Source of the DNA: Elephas maximus indicus
Taxonomy: Eukaryota > Chordata > Mammalia > Proboscidea > Elephantidae
Assembly: GCF_024166365.1 (NCBI RefSeq)
Contig: NC_064839.1
Coordinates: 39,010,378 to 39,074,377 of the forward strand
Direction of reading: 5' to 3'
Length of the DNA: 64,000 nt
A program made the position numbers and the translations under genes. How positions within the stretch are numbered: the first letter of the stretch is position 1; each line of letters begins with the position of its first letter. This document shows, piece after piece, positions 18,474 to 39,010 of this stretch. The notes beneath the pieces are model-generated. The model was not told where the DNA came from. It was given only the letters and a program-made list of their open reading frames with translations, and made no database searches.

Positions 18474-18680
18474 TAAGGAGCCCTAGTGGCATAAACGGCT
18501 AAGTGCTTGGCTGCTAACTGAAAGGTTGGTGGTTCGAACCCACCCAGCAGCTCCTTGGGAGAAAGACCTGGCGATCTGCTTCCATAAAGATTATAGCCAA
18601 AAAAACCCTATGGAGCAGTTCTGCTCTGTCACTTTGGGTTGCTATGAGTCTCAATCAATGGCACCTAACAACAACAACAT
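18474..18680 (+). repeat. AfroSINE, long type
   Basis: GGAGCCCTAGTGGCATAAAC through GGGAGAAAGACCTGGCGATC and GGCACCTAACAACAACAACA. It keeps the middle segment and an RTE-like (AAC)n tail. Confidence 0.88.
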
Positions 18681-18814
18681 ATCCAGTTTATAATATCGTG
18701 GGTATATAAATCCATTATATATTACAGTCATAATATAAATACATCTGTATATATATATATATTTGTATTTCTAAACCAGATTCTGTAATCTTCCTGCTTG
18801 AAACCAGCTCCTCT

Positions 18815-19400
18815 TCCTGAATTTTTAAAAATAATATTTTATTGTGTTTTAGTTGAAAGTCTGGAAACCCTGGTGGTGTAGTGGTTAAGTGCTACAGCTG
18901 CTAACCAAAAGGTTGGCAGTTCAAATCTGCCAGGCGCCCCTTGGAAACTCTATGGGACAGTTCTACTCTGGCCTATAGGGTCGCTATGAGTTGGAATCGA
19001 CTCGATGGCACTGGCTTTGGTTTGGTTTAGTTTAAAGTCTACACAGCAAATTAGGTTCTCCTTTAACAATTTTTATACAAATTGTGCCATTGGTTATAAT
19101 TTTCACAATGTGTCCACATTCTCATTATTTCCATTCTGTTTGTTCTGTTTCCATTGATCCTTCCCCTCCTTGCCTTTTCATCTTTGCTTTTGGGTATATG
19201 TTGACTATTTGGTTTTATACAGTTAATTGTTTAAGGGAGCACATTACTCATGGGTGTTATTGTTTATTTTATAAGCCAATCTATCATTTGGCCGAGAGGT
19301 GGACTGCAGAAATAGCTTCAATTCCAAGTTGAAAGTTTATCTCAGGGCAGTAGTCTCAGGGGTTCCTCTAATCTCTATCGGATCCCCCTGAATTCTTTAT
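18815..19400 (-). mobile_element. L1 LINE 3' UTR fragment, antisense, split by an AfroSINE
   Basis: It starts TATTTTATTGTGTTTTAG and continues as the complement of the L1 3' UTR (TTTAACAATTTTTATACAAA, TAAGCCAATCTATCATTTGG). A short-type AfroSINE interrupts it at 18863-19026. Confidence 0.85.
18863..19026 (+). repeat. AfroSINE, short type, inside L1
   Basis: GGAAACCCTGGTGGTGTAGT to GGTTTGGTTT. Flanking repeats are TTAGTTGAAAGTCT on the left and TTAGTTTAAAGTCT on the right. Confidence 0.92.
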
Positions 19401-19569
19401 CTCAGTTAATGGCACTTTTATCCATCATATTATTCAACCTTTATGGCTGTTATAGATTGCTCCCTTTCTCTCATTTTTCTTTATTAAATAATTTATTACA
19501 TCCAGTGTTTTCACTTCCTAAATAGTTCTTTAATGTGTCCCTTGTCTGTCCTGGTTTTACTTAACATAA

Positions 19570-20045
19570 ATGGATTTTAGTCCTCCGGGGACAGCTTTTT
19601 TTGTACAATGATCTCTTTGACAGTCTGGTGACACCTGTAGACTCCCTTCTCAGAATAAGGCTTGTAAATGCATAATACGCATCAAATTACAAAGGAAACC
19701 AATTGTATTAAAATACAGTTAAATTGTTTAGAAATTTAATTTGTTCTACAGTAATATATGTGCTTCAACAATGAGATGAAATGAAATGACAATATCTAAA
19801 AGTATATCTAATAACAAGGATGACAATGTCGAATTAGTGGTGAGATGAGCCCATTATTTTGAGATATCTGCATCAACTGCAACGTGATATGAAAATGCCT
19901 GTGATTTCAGTTGGCAACGTCACAGGAACTGCTGATACCACTGCGGTTTGTAGCTAGGAAATGCTAAATTTCGGTTAGAGATTCGTGAAAACAATGATGG
20001 ACTTTTTCTCCCTGACAAGATCTCTAAGGGTTCCAAGGTAGAGAG
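19570..20045 (-). repeat. Ancient mammalian interspersed repeat, class unresolved
   Basis: Blocks such as TTGGCAACGTCACAGGAACT, GGAAATGCTAAATTTCGG and AATTACAAAGGAAACCAATT look like a widespread old mammalian repeat whose name I cannot fix. It abuts the promoter of gene B. Nothing coding is seen between 19400 and 20080. Confidence 0.4.
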
Positions 20046-20079
20046 CCCAGCCTGCGATAGGCAGTAAAGGTAAAGCACC

Positions 20080-20420
20080 ACTGAGATGAGCCCCTCCTGG
20101 CATCCTAGAGCGCGAGGCTCCTGCGGCGCTGCCGACCTGGTGACGCACTTCCGCTCACGCTTCACGCTCTGTTTTCCTGAGGTGAGTGTTGGGGTTTGCC
20201 ACTCGGGAGTCCCTGCTAGGCGCGCGCCCTGCACCCTGGGAGAAGGGGGTCCACTTCGTCGTCCCTGGTGCCGCGGAGAGCCGAGGGAGGGAGGCAGGGA
20301 GACGCCTTCGGGCCTCGGAGAGAGGCGGCGGCCTGCGGACCAGTCCCCCCTAACTCATGTGCCTTCACTCCCCCAGCCCGCGGCGGCCTCTTCGGGAAAT
20401 AGAGGCAGAAAATAGGGGTG
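20080..20420 (+). promoter_or_regulatory. CpG-rich promoter of gene B (ZNF19)
   Basis: CpG-dense sequence with the shared motif GGTGACGCACTTCCG at 20139-20153, about 30 bp before the first donor. GCATCCTAGAGCGCGAGGC upstream aligns with CAGCTTCCTAGAGAGGAGAC of gene A and the matching block of gene C. Confidence 0.7.
20125..20181 (+). other. ZNF19: Gene B noncoding exon 1 (5' end approximate)
   Basis: The donor TCCTGAG|GTGAGTGTT at 20182 follows the promoter motif. The exon start is not defined. Splicing to the acceptor before 23783 would give the 5' leader. Confidence 0.55.
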
Positions 20421-20457
20421 GCTGAGTGGAAAGGACACGGCTATAAAGCTCCTCCTC

Positions 20458-20570
20458 TCACTTGGTCAACAGGTATTTATTGAGCGGCTGTAGGCCAGTT
20501 GCTGTTCTTGGGTCCGGGGATGCACTTAAAATGAGACATGACGAGGGCTTTCAGCCTAATGGGGGAAAAA
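20458..20570 (+). repeat. Ancient mammalian repeat fragment, counterpart of 4640-4750
   Basis: AGGTATTTATTGAGCGGCTG and CTTTCAGCCTAATGGGGG match the block in gene A intron 1, including its right end. Confidence 0.5.
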
Positions 20571-20753
20571 AAATGGGAAAGTCACGTATTAATCAAATCT
20601 GATAATTTACCTCCACCTACTCGTAACTCTGTAGAGACAGCCTACCGCTTTTAGTTAGAAGATGAAGTCCTTAGCGTGTACAAGGCCCTGCGTGGTATGA
20701 TCTCTTGCAACTTAAGCCTCATCTTGCAACACACTCCCCTTGGCCCTTCATTT

Positions 20754-21401
20754 TTTTTTTTTTTTTTTAAATATTTTATTGTGCTTTAGGTGAAACTTTA
20801 CACAGCAAATTAGATTCCCATTCAACAATTCATACACAGATTGTTTCATGACATTGGTTACAGTCCCCACAAGGTATCAACACTTTCACCATTTCTGCCC
20901 CACCTGCTGGGTTTCCATCCATCCAGTTTTCCTGCCCTTCCTTCTCTTCTCATCTTTGCTTTCCAGTAAATGTCGACTGTGGTCTCATATAGTTGATTGT
21001 ATAAAGGAGCACGTTCCTCACGGGCATTGTTTATTTTATAGGCCAATCTATTATTTGGCTGAAAGGTGACCTGTGGGAGTGGCTTCAGTTCCAAGCTAAA
21101 CGGGTATCTTAGGGTGATGGTCTCAGGGGTTCCTCTAGTCTGTATCAGTCCAGTAAGTCTGGTCTTTTTTTTATGGATTTGAGTTTTGTTCTACATTTTT
21201 CTCCCATTTTAACTGGGAACTTCTATTGTGTCCCTGTACTGGAGAGAATGATTGGTAGTGGTAGCTGGGCACCATCTAGTTCTTCTGGTCTCAGGCCAGT
21301 GTGGGCCATTAGTCCTGTGGACTAATTTCTTCCTTGAGTCTTTGGTTTCCTTCGTTCTCCTTTGCCGCAGGTGAGAAGAGAGCAATAGTTATATCTTAAA
21401 T
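20754..21401 (-). mobile_element. L1 LINE 3' UTR insertion, antisense, gene B intron 1
   Basis: A T-run is followed by TATTTTATTGTGCTTTAGG and a long antisense 3' UTR ending near GCAATAGTTATATC. The 14-bp duplication TTGGCCCTTCATTT is at 20740-20753 and 21402-21415, giving clean edges of a 5'-truncated insertion. Confidence 0.92.
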
Positions 21402-21608
21402 TTGGCCCTTCATTTCTAGAACATGGTTTTTCATACTGTGTTATGTCTGTAAAGATTTCCCCTTTAACCTAGCTAATTCCTATTCTTAAGCGTTACCTGA
21501 TTAGGATGGTTTCCCCCTTGCAGTTATCACAGTTGTGATCTTGAAGTTATTTGTGAGAGTCTTTGATTAATGTGTGCTTCTCCTTCAGTCTAGACTAAGC
21601 TTCATGAA

Positions 21609-21821
21609 GCTGTCCCTGGGTGGTGCAAATGGTTAAGTGTTTGGCTGCTAACCGAAAGGTTGGCAATTTTAGTTCACTCAGAGGCACCTGAGAAGAAAGG
21701 CCTGGCAATCTGTTTCCAAAAAATGAGCAATTGATAACCCTATGGAGCACAGTTCTACTCTTACACACATGGTATTGCCATAAGTTGGAATCGACTCCAT
21801 GGCAACTTCCTGGTTTGGTTT
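21609..21821 (+). repeat. AfroSINE, long type, gene B intron 1
   Basis: CTGTCCCTGGGTGGTGCAAA through GAAGAAAGGCCTGGCAATCT to GGCAACTTCCTGGTTTGG. AAGCTTCATGAAG and AAGCTCCCTGAAG flank it as an imperfect duplication. Confidence 0.85.
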
Positions 21822-22495
21822 TAAGCTCCCTGAAGGAAGGGACCATGTTCTTTTTTTCTCTCTCACTTTCTCTCCCATGTCTCATACATGGCATAGCATG
21901 AAATATGTGTGCAATAAATGTTTATTAAATAAAGAAAGCCCAAATCAATGTATAATCTCAAACTGCGATAACTGGTATACAGGGAATACAGCGTTGGTGA
22001 AGTGTGTAACAGAGAGTTGAGGTCTGAAGAATGAGTTGGCATTATCTAGGGAAAGACAGGCCAGGTTGCTGGAGAGTATTAGAGGCAGACAGAGTAGCAG
22101 TCACAAAGACTCTAAGGTTGGAGAAGGGTTCATACAGAGGAAACAGCAGGAAGACAGTTTCTGAATTAGCAGAGTAGAGGAAGCTGAAAGAAGGCTAGGG
22201 TGGCTGAAGGAAGAGAGGAAGGTGGCACAAGGAAACTATCATGCTGTGAGTCTCTGGTGAGGATGCTGACTTTTTGGTAGAATGTGACTGTAAGAAGTAT
22301 ACAAAGTATCTGTAGTGGGTGATGTAGTTAAAATAATAACCCAGACATTTTGGCATGTTGAGGTGGCTTTTGCTAATCGGTTTCTGGATGTCACTGGATA
22401 CCAGAATGGGCAATAAAAAAAAAAATGCCTCTCCCCAGGTCTAAGAAAAGAAGAATTTTACTCCGAGATTCTTTTTTTTAATTTTCTTGGCTATG

Positions 22496-22650
22496 GAGCC
22501 CTGGGGACGCAGTGATTTAAGCAATTGGCTGCTAACCAAAAGGTCCGCACTTCAAATCCACCAGCCGCCTCTTACAAACCCTATGGGGCAGTTCTGCTGT
22601 GTCCTGTGGAGTCACTGTTAGTCGGAATTGACTCGACAGCAGTGGGTACT
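22496..22650 (+). repeat. AfroSINE, short type
   Basis: GGAGCCCTGGGGACGCAGTG to TCGACAGCAGTGGGTAC. It lies 36 bp from an opposite-strand copy at 22687. Confidence 0.88.
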
Positions 22651-22686
22651 CTTTATCTATTCCATATTAACCTTAGAATCACTTTG

Positions 22687-22858
22687 TTGTTGTGTGCTGT
22701 TGAGTTGACAGCATAGAACTGCCCCGTAGGGTTTCCTAGGCCGTAATCTTTATGGGAGCAGATCATCAGGTCATTTCTGCTGCAGAGCCGCTGGATGGAT
22801 TTGAATTACTGATCTTTGATTAGTAGTCGAGTGCTTAACTGTTGTCCCACCAGGACCC
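22687..22858 (-). repeat. AfroSINE, long type, antisense
   Basis: TTGTTGTGTGCTGTTGAGTT to CTTAACTGTTGTCCCACCAG. It keeps the middle segment (TAATCTTTATGGGAGCAG) and forms an inverted pair with the copy at 22496. Confidence 0.85.
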
Positions 22859-22879
22859 CTTAGAATTGCTTAAAACAAA

Positions 22880-23067
22880 ACTAAACCTACTGCCATCAAG
22901 GCGATTCCAACTCATAGTGACCCCATAAGACAAGGTGGTTGAACTGCCCCATAGGATTTCCAAGGCAGTGATCTTTATGGAAGCAGACTACCATACTTTC
23001 TCCCAGGGAATGGCTGGTGGGTTCAAACTGCCTACCTTTCATTTAACCACTGTGCTACCAGGGCTCC
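22880..23067 (-). repeat. AfroSINE, long type, antisense
   Basis: ACTAAACCTACTGCCATCAA to TTTAACCACTGTGCTACCAG. It has the middle segment, and about 25 bases of the head complement are missing. Third copy in 600 bp. Confidence 0.85.
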
Positions 23068-23810
23068 CTAAAATCACTTTACCAAGTTGTAAAAAACCTG
23101 CTGGGATTATGATTAAAAGCAATATGGTGTAGTGATTAAAAGCAATATGGTGTCGTTATTAAAAGCATGGGTTTTGGAATCTGGTAGATCTGGTCTGAGA
23201 TCCAAGCTCATTCATCTACCCTCTGAGAGAAAAAAATATTCTCATAGATTCAGTTTTCTCATTTGGGAAAAAGAAAAAAAAAAAATTAGAGGATTATCGT
23301 GGAGACTGAATGAGGGGATATATATTTTTCATCCAAAATGTGATACTCCTTCCTAATTTTTTTAACCTTTGATGTTTCTCAGTAAACTTTCACTTTTAAA
23401 AATAAAAATCTGGGTTTCCTCTTAAATTTTGCATAAGTTTTTTGGTGCCTTTTACTTGTTTTGCCCTTTGTGTACTCAGCTCACTCTCTCTCTCCCTTCC
23501 TCCCCCATATTATTTTACTAGGAAAGGTAACATTACCTGATGTTCATGAGTACAGGTTCTGGTGACCTAGGCAACTTACTTATGCTTTCAAAATCTCAGT
23601 TTCCTCAGAATTACAAACCTCATAGTATGGTTTGGATTAAAAGTGGAAATACTTACAAACCACTTTCCCACTGGGTGTTTAGTAAATGATTGCTGCTGCT
23701 GTTATTGGCAGGTTTGCAGGTTTAAAGAAAAGTCTTTGGCTGGGCTGGGCTCACTCTTGGTTCTCTTTGCTTCTTCCCTCAGCCCCTGACCTACCTGAGT
23801 GAGAGCCCAG

Positions 23811-32761
<8,951 letters not shown>

Positions 32762-33510
32762 TAGTATATACTAAATCACCTTTTGGACTCCATCCTCTAG
32801 TCAGGAGTAGAATGTGGGACACAGGCCTGGCTCAGCTACAAGTTTTTCTGCTTAGGCCAGTTATTGGTTCTAATGTCAGTGAGTGACCTAATATGGTACA
32901 ATTAGAGTGAGTCCCAGGACTTGGCAAGAGCTAACTGGAATAAATACTCTTCTTTATGCATTGAACTTGAGCTGTGAGGAACTCCTTGGATTCTAGTAGA
33001 GTCTGAGAATAACGTCAGCACAGCAAAAGAGGTATCTGAGAGTTGAAGAGCAACCACATCTTGAAGACATTGTTTGAACAACTACATTAAACCATATCTG
33101 AGGCTAGAATTACATCTGGGGTTTTGAATTCCAGTAACCAATAAATTCCACTTTTGTTTTTATGCTTCATCAAGTCTGAGTTGGATTTTTCTTTTCTTGA
33201 AAGAGAATGTTGACTTATACAGAGCCTTATCAGTATAACAATTGTTTAACGTCTGCAGGGGTAAGAAACCTAATAATGGACAAATGATTTGTGTGTTTGT
33301 GTGTGTTGTATGGGAGGGTTTTTAACTATAGTCCTGGCAGTCCCCATAGGAGGAAACCCTGTGATTGTAATGAGAACGGGAAACCCTTCCATTGTAAGAC
33401 TCAAGAGAACCCAGGCTGCATCCAGGCAACACCAGTGGATAGAAGTTCTAACCATTTAAGCTCTGTGACAAGAGTTTCAGTGTTACTATAAAACTATGTC
33501 TTCAGTGAAT
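32762..33510 (+). other. Gene B 3' UTR with a decayed zinc finger
   Basis: AATAAA occurs at 32939 and 33140. At 33351-33410 one frame reads RKPCDCNENGKPFHCKTQE, which looks like a finger start with Tyr and Cys lost. The region from about 33440 (CATTTAAGCTCTGTGAC) aligns with 15510-15565 beyond gene A. This marks roughly the 3' edge of the duplicated unit. Confidence 0.6.
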
Positions 33511-33984
33511 CCTTTCTCAAGAAGTCCTACTATGAAATTGAAACCCATCACTTCAAAAGCTTTCATTTTCTGTTTAATCTGTTCTTACTTGGAGTGGTTG
33601 CTATTCTGAAATTCAGCTGGTAAATGCCAGGCTCTTGTACCTTTTATAGCTTGGCATTTGCCATTTTTAATGCTTAGAGTAGCATGCCAACCCTGCCCTT
33701 TGACCTGGTTAGTGGACTGTTAAAACCAAGGAAATGCTCAGTGGAGAGGTTTCAGTAGGAAAACAAAGAGCTGGCCCTTTTCTTTGGATATTGAGTATAA
33801 TCTGCACCTTTTTCTCCCACTCACCCTTCTGCTGCCAACCTGTTGGAATTACCCTACCTGGTTCCAGACTTCACCTTTTTACTAAGTCTATCCCCTGGGT
33901 GGCTTCACCACCTCTTTCTAACTTGTCAGCAGTTGGATAAGCAGTTCTATCACGTTTAGATTAAACAATGAAAAATAAGCCATG

Positions 33985-34330
33985 GAATCACTTTTTAAGT
34001 AAGCATTTTTTTCTTTATTGAAATACACCATATATACAGAGAAGTACACAAGTCATAGTTGTGCAGCTTGGAATTTTACAAAGACCATAGCCTTATAATC
34101 AGCCCCAGGATCAAGAAATAGAACATTACCAGCAATCCAGAAGTCTCTGCACCCTATTTCGGTCACTACTATTCTAAAAATAACCTCTATTTTGACTTGT
34201 ATCATCATAAATTATTTTGCCTGTCTTTGTATTTTATGGAAATGGAGTAATCAGTGTAGATTCATTTTCATTGCTGCATACTAAGGTAGGTAGTCTTTGA
34301 GTTAGGACAAACCACACTTATGACCATCTC
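33985..34330 (-). mobile_element. Old L1 3' UTR fragment, antisense
   Basis: TTTATTGAAATACACCATAT, CCCAGGATCAAGAAATAGAA and TTACCAGCAATCCAGAAG resemble old L1 3' UTRs in reverse. The following 34330-34620 may hold a diverged DNA-transposon remnant, but I cannot assign it. Confidence 0.5.
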
Positions 34331-34622
34331 TTTTTTTTTTTTGGTACATCATTAGTAATATGTACCATGTACAATGTTGTGTGTAATTTGCTGACATTAT
34401 TCTCAAAGATCAGATTTATAAAGACACTGATTAAAAAAAAGGCAAAAATAATGACTATTCAACTTATGTCAGAACTGACTTACAGTGGAGTCATTGGAAT
34501 GGATCCTCATAAGTTGGGCACTACCTGTATTATGTTACGTGAATATACCATTGGTTGTAAACAGTACATAGTAATGCACTCTACTGTTAGTGAACATTTG
34601 GGTTATTTCTAGGGGATCGTTT

Positions 34623-34754
34623 AACCAAAACTAAAACCAAACCCATTGCCATCGAGTTGATTCCGGCTTATAGTGGCTATAGAACTGAGTAGGACTGCCC
34701 CATAGGGTTTCCAAGGAGCAGCTGGTGGATTAGCCACTGTACTGCCAGGGCTCC
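34623..34754 (-). repeat. AfroSINE, short type, antisense, partly deleted
   Basis: AACCAAAACTAAAACCAAAC to CACTGTACTGCCAGGGCTCC. Part of the head complement is missing. A separate plus-strand tail piece (GCAGTGGGTTTGGTTTTTGG) is at about 34822-34850. Confidence 0.8.
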
Positions 34755-34904
34755 GGGAGTCATTTAGAGGGCAGAAAATGTAAAACTCACTCAAAAGAAA
34801 CTGAATAAAGTAACCAGAGAGCAGTGGGTTTGGTTTTTGGTTTGGTTAGTTTTACATGTTGCTGCACCAGCTACAGCTGCCCTTTAATAAATGGTAACAG
34901 CTGT

Positions 34905-35045
34905 AATATTTTTTTGATGCCACATGCCAGGCACTTTACTAATCACTACACTTAACCAATTCCACAACTTTACGAAGTAGTGCTGTGATAATCTTCATGT
35001 TACAATTGAAGAGACAGACACAAAGAGGTTAATTAGGTTTCCGAA
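34905..35045 (+). repeat. MIR SINE fragment
   Basis: TGCCAGGCACTTTACTAATC, CCAATTCCACAACTTTACGA and AATTGAAGAGACAGACACAA follow the MIR right half. From 35050 to 36050 I recognise no gene or repeat. Confidence 0.65.
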
Positions 35046-36512
35046 AGACAGTGTAGTAGGAAGAAAAGTTTACAACAATGTCTTTATTCAGGTGCTGATT
35101 TATTTAATGCCTATCTTCCCCACTACACCCTAAGCTCTACAACAGCTGTAATCTGTAAATTTTGTTTTAACTCAGCTATAAAAGGGCTATAATACCTTCT
35201 GTACCCCCCTTCAAGATGATGTGAAGGAAAAAAAGCACATAATATACATAAAAGTGTTTATAACTAGTAAAGCATTTTTCAGATAAAAGGTGTTTTGTGG
35301 TTTACAACATCTGCATAAAGTAACTTGTTCAGGGAGAGAGTTTAAGGTGGTTGAATAAAGCCATTGAGCATATGAATTCTCCAGTTTTATTGTATTTTTA
35401 TTACATTTAAACTGTATCGAGGTAATTTATAATTTTTATTGTTAGAAACAATACCCAACCCTCATCTATTCTTTTTAACTTTTCAAAGTGTGTGTGTGTA
35501 TTCTGATGCATTTTATAACAACTTTTAAAGATGTAGTAAAATTCCCAGATGCCCCCCGTGAACATCTGGATCCACGATAAATTCCTTGAATTCTCTGGAT
35601 TTTGAGGCAAGGAGAAAAGAAGAGAAAAACAGGGGCTGTGGCACTAGGTGATATTGGTCAGGTTCAGCCCAGTTGGGTTCAAAGAAAGAGATAGGGTTGA
35701 GAAGTATCTGGAGACCAGGGTTAAAATAGAGGACAAGCACCAGACTGGAGAGCAATGGTTCTGAGGTCAGATGCAGAACCTTGGAGAGCTCTGTAAACAA
35801 ATGTCTGAGACAGAGCTAGCACCTTGGATAGCACCAAAGCTTACCTGTTTTCTACTGTAGTCCTCTTGTCCTTGGACAGTTCTGTAAACATTTATACTTT
35901 GGGGTGTTGCTAATTCCCTGGGACTTTTGACTCCTGTGTGCAGGGACTACTCCAAGGGTAACATCTTGCAAACTAGAGTATAAAACTACAACCAGGATAT
36001 TGACATTGATAAAGTTAAAATACAGAACGTTTTTATCACCACAATGATCTCTCATGTTTTCATAGCCACACCCATTTTTCTCCCACCCCATCCCACCCAG
36101 CCTTCTTCTTCACCGTGGAAACCACTAATCTTTCTTTCTCCACTTCTATAATTTTGTCATTTCGAGAACATTATATAAATAATATCTGACAGTATGTTCA
36201 AAAGTTGGATGGGCTTCTCTCCCCCCCCCCCCCATTCAACATATTTCTCTGCAGATTCATTCAGGTTGTTGCATGTATCAATAGTTGACTCCTTTTTATT
36301 TCTGAGTAGTATTCCATGGTATGACTGTACCATAGTTTGTTTAGCAGTTTACCCATCGAAGGGCATCTAGATGGTTTCCAGTTTTGGGCTATTATGAATA
36401 AAGCTTCTATTAAACATTCATGTATAGATTTTTGTATGAACATAAAATTTTCATTTCTCTGGGATAAATGCCCAGAAGTGCAATTGCTGGGTTTTATGGT
36501 AGTTAGTTACAC

Positions 36513-36692
36513 AGCCCTGGTGGCACAGTGGTTAAGAGTTTGACTGCTAGCCAAAAAGGTCAGCAGTTTAGAACTGCCAGCCACTCCTTGGAAACCCTAT
36601 GGGGCAGTTCTACTCTGTATTATATGGTCACTGTGAGTTGGAACCGACTCAATGGCAATGGGTTTGGTTTTTTTTTTTTTTTTTTTTTTTTG
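36513..36692 (+). repeat. AfroSINE, short type, in the old L1
   Basis: ACAGCCCTGGTGGCACAGTG to GGTTTGGTTTTTTTTTT, with a long T-run. Confidence 0.9.
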
Positions 36693-36884
36693 TCGAAACT
36701 GCTAAACTGTTTTCCAGAGTGGCAGTATCATTTTAATTTCCACCAGCAATGTATGCATGACCCAGATTCTCCACACCTTCACCAGCATTTGGTGCTGTAA
36801 CTATTTTTTCTTTCAGTCACTTTGATACTTGTGTAGTGATATCTCATTGTGGCTTTAATTTGTATTTCCCTAATGGCTAATGAA

Positions 36885-37086
36885 GGAGCCCTGGTGGTGC
36901 AACAGTTAAATGCTTGGCTGCTAACTGAAAGGTTGGCAGTTCAAACTCACCCAGCCACGGAAAGACCTGGTGATTTAATCCTGTAAGGTTACATCCTAGA
37001 AAACTCTATGGGGGCAGCTCTGCTCTGTCACTCTGTTACATGGGGTATCTATGAGTCGAAATCAACTCCATGACAGCTAACAGCAA
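36885..37086 (+). repeat. AfroSINE, long type, in the old L1
   Basis: GGAGCCCTGGTGGTGCAACA to ATGACAGCTAACAGCAAG. The duplication AATGGCTAATGA is on both sides (left at about 36872, right at about 37089). Confidence 0.9.
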
Positions 37087-37102
37087 GAATGGCTAATGAC
37101 CA

Positions 37103-37757
37103 TGTAAGATGCATCAGTTGATCTCAACCCACCTGGATCAAAGGAGAGTGAAGAACACCAAGGACACAAGGCGATTATGAGCCCTAGAGACAGAAAGGGC
37201 CACATGAACCGGAGACTACATCATCCTGAGACCAGAAGAACTAGATGGTGCCCGGCTACAACCAATGAATGCCCTGACAGGGAACACAACAGAGAACCCC
37301 TGAGGGAGCAGGAGAGCAGTGGGATGCAGACCCCAAATTCTCATAAGACCAGACTTAATGGTCTGACTGAGGCTGGAAGGACCCCGGTGGTCATGGCCCC
37401 CAGACCTTCTGTTGGCCCAGGACAGGAACCATTCCTGAAGCCAACTCTTCAAACATGGATTGGACTGGACAACGGGTTGGAGAGGGATGCTGGTGAGGAG
37501 TGAGCTTCTTGGATCAGGTGGACACTTGAGACTATGTTGGCATCTCCCACCTGGAGGGGAGATGAGAGGGTGGAGGGGGTTAGAAGCTGGCGAAATGGAC
37601 ACGAAAAGAGAGAGTGGAGGGAGAGAGCGGACTGTCTCATTAGGGAGACAGTAATTGGGAGTGTGTAGCAAGGTGTATATGGGTTTTTGTGTGAGAGACT
37701 GACTTGATTTGTAAACTTTCACTTAAAGCACAATAAAAATTGTAAAAATTAAAAAAA
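37103..37757 (+). mobile_element. L1 LINE 3' UTR insertion, sense, into the SINE's target duplication
   Basis: From TGTAAGATGCATCAGTTGAT through the L1 3' UTR to CAATAAAAATTGTAAAAATT and an A-run. GAATGGCTAATGA occurs on the left (37088) and again right after the A-run (about 37759), the same site used by the preceding SINE. Confidence 0.9.
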
Positions 37758-37831
37758 AAGAATGGCTAATGATGTTGAATATCTTTTCTTGTGCTTATTT
37801 GCCATCCATACATATTCTTTGGTGAAGTATC

Positions 37832-38573
37832 TTTTTTTTTTTAATTTTATTGTGCTTTAAGTGAAAGTTTACAGCTCAAGTTAATTTCTCATTCAAAAAT
37901 TTACACACATATTGTTTTGTGACATTGGTTGCAATCCCCACAATGTGACAGCACCCTCCCTTTCCAGCCTGGGTTCCCCATGTCCATTTGTCCAGTTTTC
38001 CTGTCTTTCCTGCCTTCTTGTCTAGATTTTGGGCAGGCATTGCCCATTTGGTCTTGAATATTTAATCGAACTAACAAGCACATTCCTCATGTGTGTTATT
38101 GTTTGTTTTACAGGCCTTTCTAACCTTTGTCTGAAAAGTGGGCTTTGGGAGTGGTTTCAGTTCTGAGTTAGCGGAGTGTCTGGAGACCATAGTCTCAGGT
38201 GTTTCTCCAGTCTCTGTCAGACCAGTAAGCCTGGTCTTTTTCTTTTTGTGAATTTGAATTTTGTTCCAAGTTTTTCTCCCACTCTGTCTGGGACTCTCTG
38301 TTGTGATCCCTGTCAGAGCAGTTGGTGGTGGCAGCCGGGCACTATCTAGTTCTGGGCTCAGGCTGGTGGAGGCTCTGGTTCACGTGGTCCTTTAGTTCTT
38401 TGGGCTACTATTTTCCTCGTGTCTTTGGTTTTCTTCATTCTCCTTTGCTCCCCATGGGATGGGACCAATAGATGTATCTTAGATGGCCGCTCCCAAGCTT
38501 TTAAGACCCCAGACACAACTCACCAAAGTAGGATGCAGAACATTTTCTTTATGAACTGTTATACCAATTGACT
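37832..38573 (-). mobile_element. L1 LINE 3' UTR insertion, antisense
   Basis: A T-run and ATTTTATTGTGCTTTAAGTG begin a 740-bp antisense 3' UTR. GGTGAAGTATCT (37821) and GATGAAGTATCT (38576) flank it. Confidence 0.9.
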
Positions 38574-38689
38574 TTGATGAAGTATCTCTTCATGTTTTTG
38601 GCCTATTTTATAATTTTGTTGCTTACTTTTCTTACTGTTTACTTTTTAAAGTTCTTTATGCCTCTAGGCCATGGATTCAAGCCTCCCTC

Positions 38690-39010
38690 TGAGAGAGGCT
38701 TTTGCGGGGGGGGGGGGTACCACCGAGAGGGAGGGACTCAGCTCCTAGAGAGGCTCGGCAGCGGCCTGGTGACGCACTTCCGGCCGCGCCGAGGAGCTGC
38801 TGGCTGCGGAGGTAAGTGCTGGGCTGCGGGCTTCGTGGGCGGTGTCCTGATGCCACGGTTCCTGTGGTTGGGACACGCCTCCACCCTGAGGAGGCTGTGT
38901 TTCCCGCCGTCGGGTGGCCGAGCCTGTGGGAGGGAGCTAGGCGGCGGCCCAGGGGCTTCTTTTCGCCTCTTCTGGACTCCGGCTTTGCACATGATTGTCT
39001 AATAGGTTCC
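38690..39010 (+). promoter_or_regulatory. CpG-rich promoter of gene C (ZNF23)
   Basis: A G-run and CpG-dense DNA. The shared motif GGTGACGCACTTCCG lies at 38768-38782, and CAGCTCCTAGAGAGGCTCGG upstream aligns with the same block in genes A and B. Confidence 0.7.
38755..38811 (+). other. ZNF23: Gene C noncoding exon 1 (5' end approximate)
   Basis: The donor CTGCGGAG|GTAAGTGCT at 38812 sits at the same offset from the motif as in genes A and B. Confidence 0.55.

Larger units (their letters stand above)
36050..38670 (-). mobile_element. Old L1 fragment, antisense, split by four later insertions
   Basis: Host pieces lie at about 36085-36512, 36693-36884, 37758-37831 and 38575-38660. They read as one continuous antisense L1 3' region (CTGAGTAGTATTCCATGG, TCCAGAGTGGCAGTATCATT, CTTCATGTTTTTGGCC). 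A poly-C run lies at about 36220-36233. The four insertions are listed separately. Confidence 0.75.

Noticed and set aside
35525-35800. 91-residue minus-strand frame
   Set aside because: No recognised domain, splice context or family; it is within the length expected by chance.
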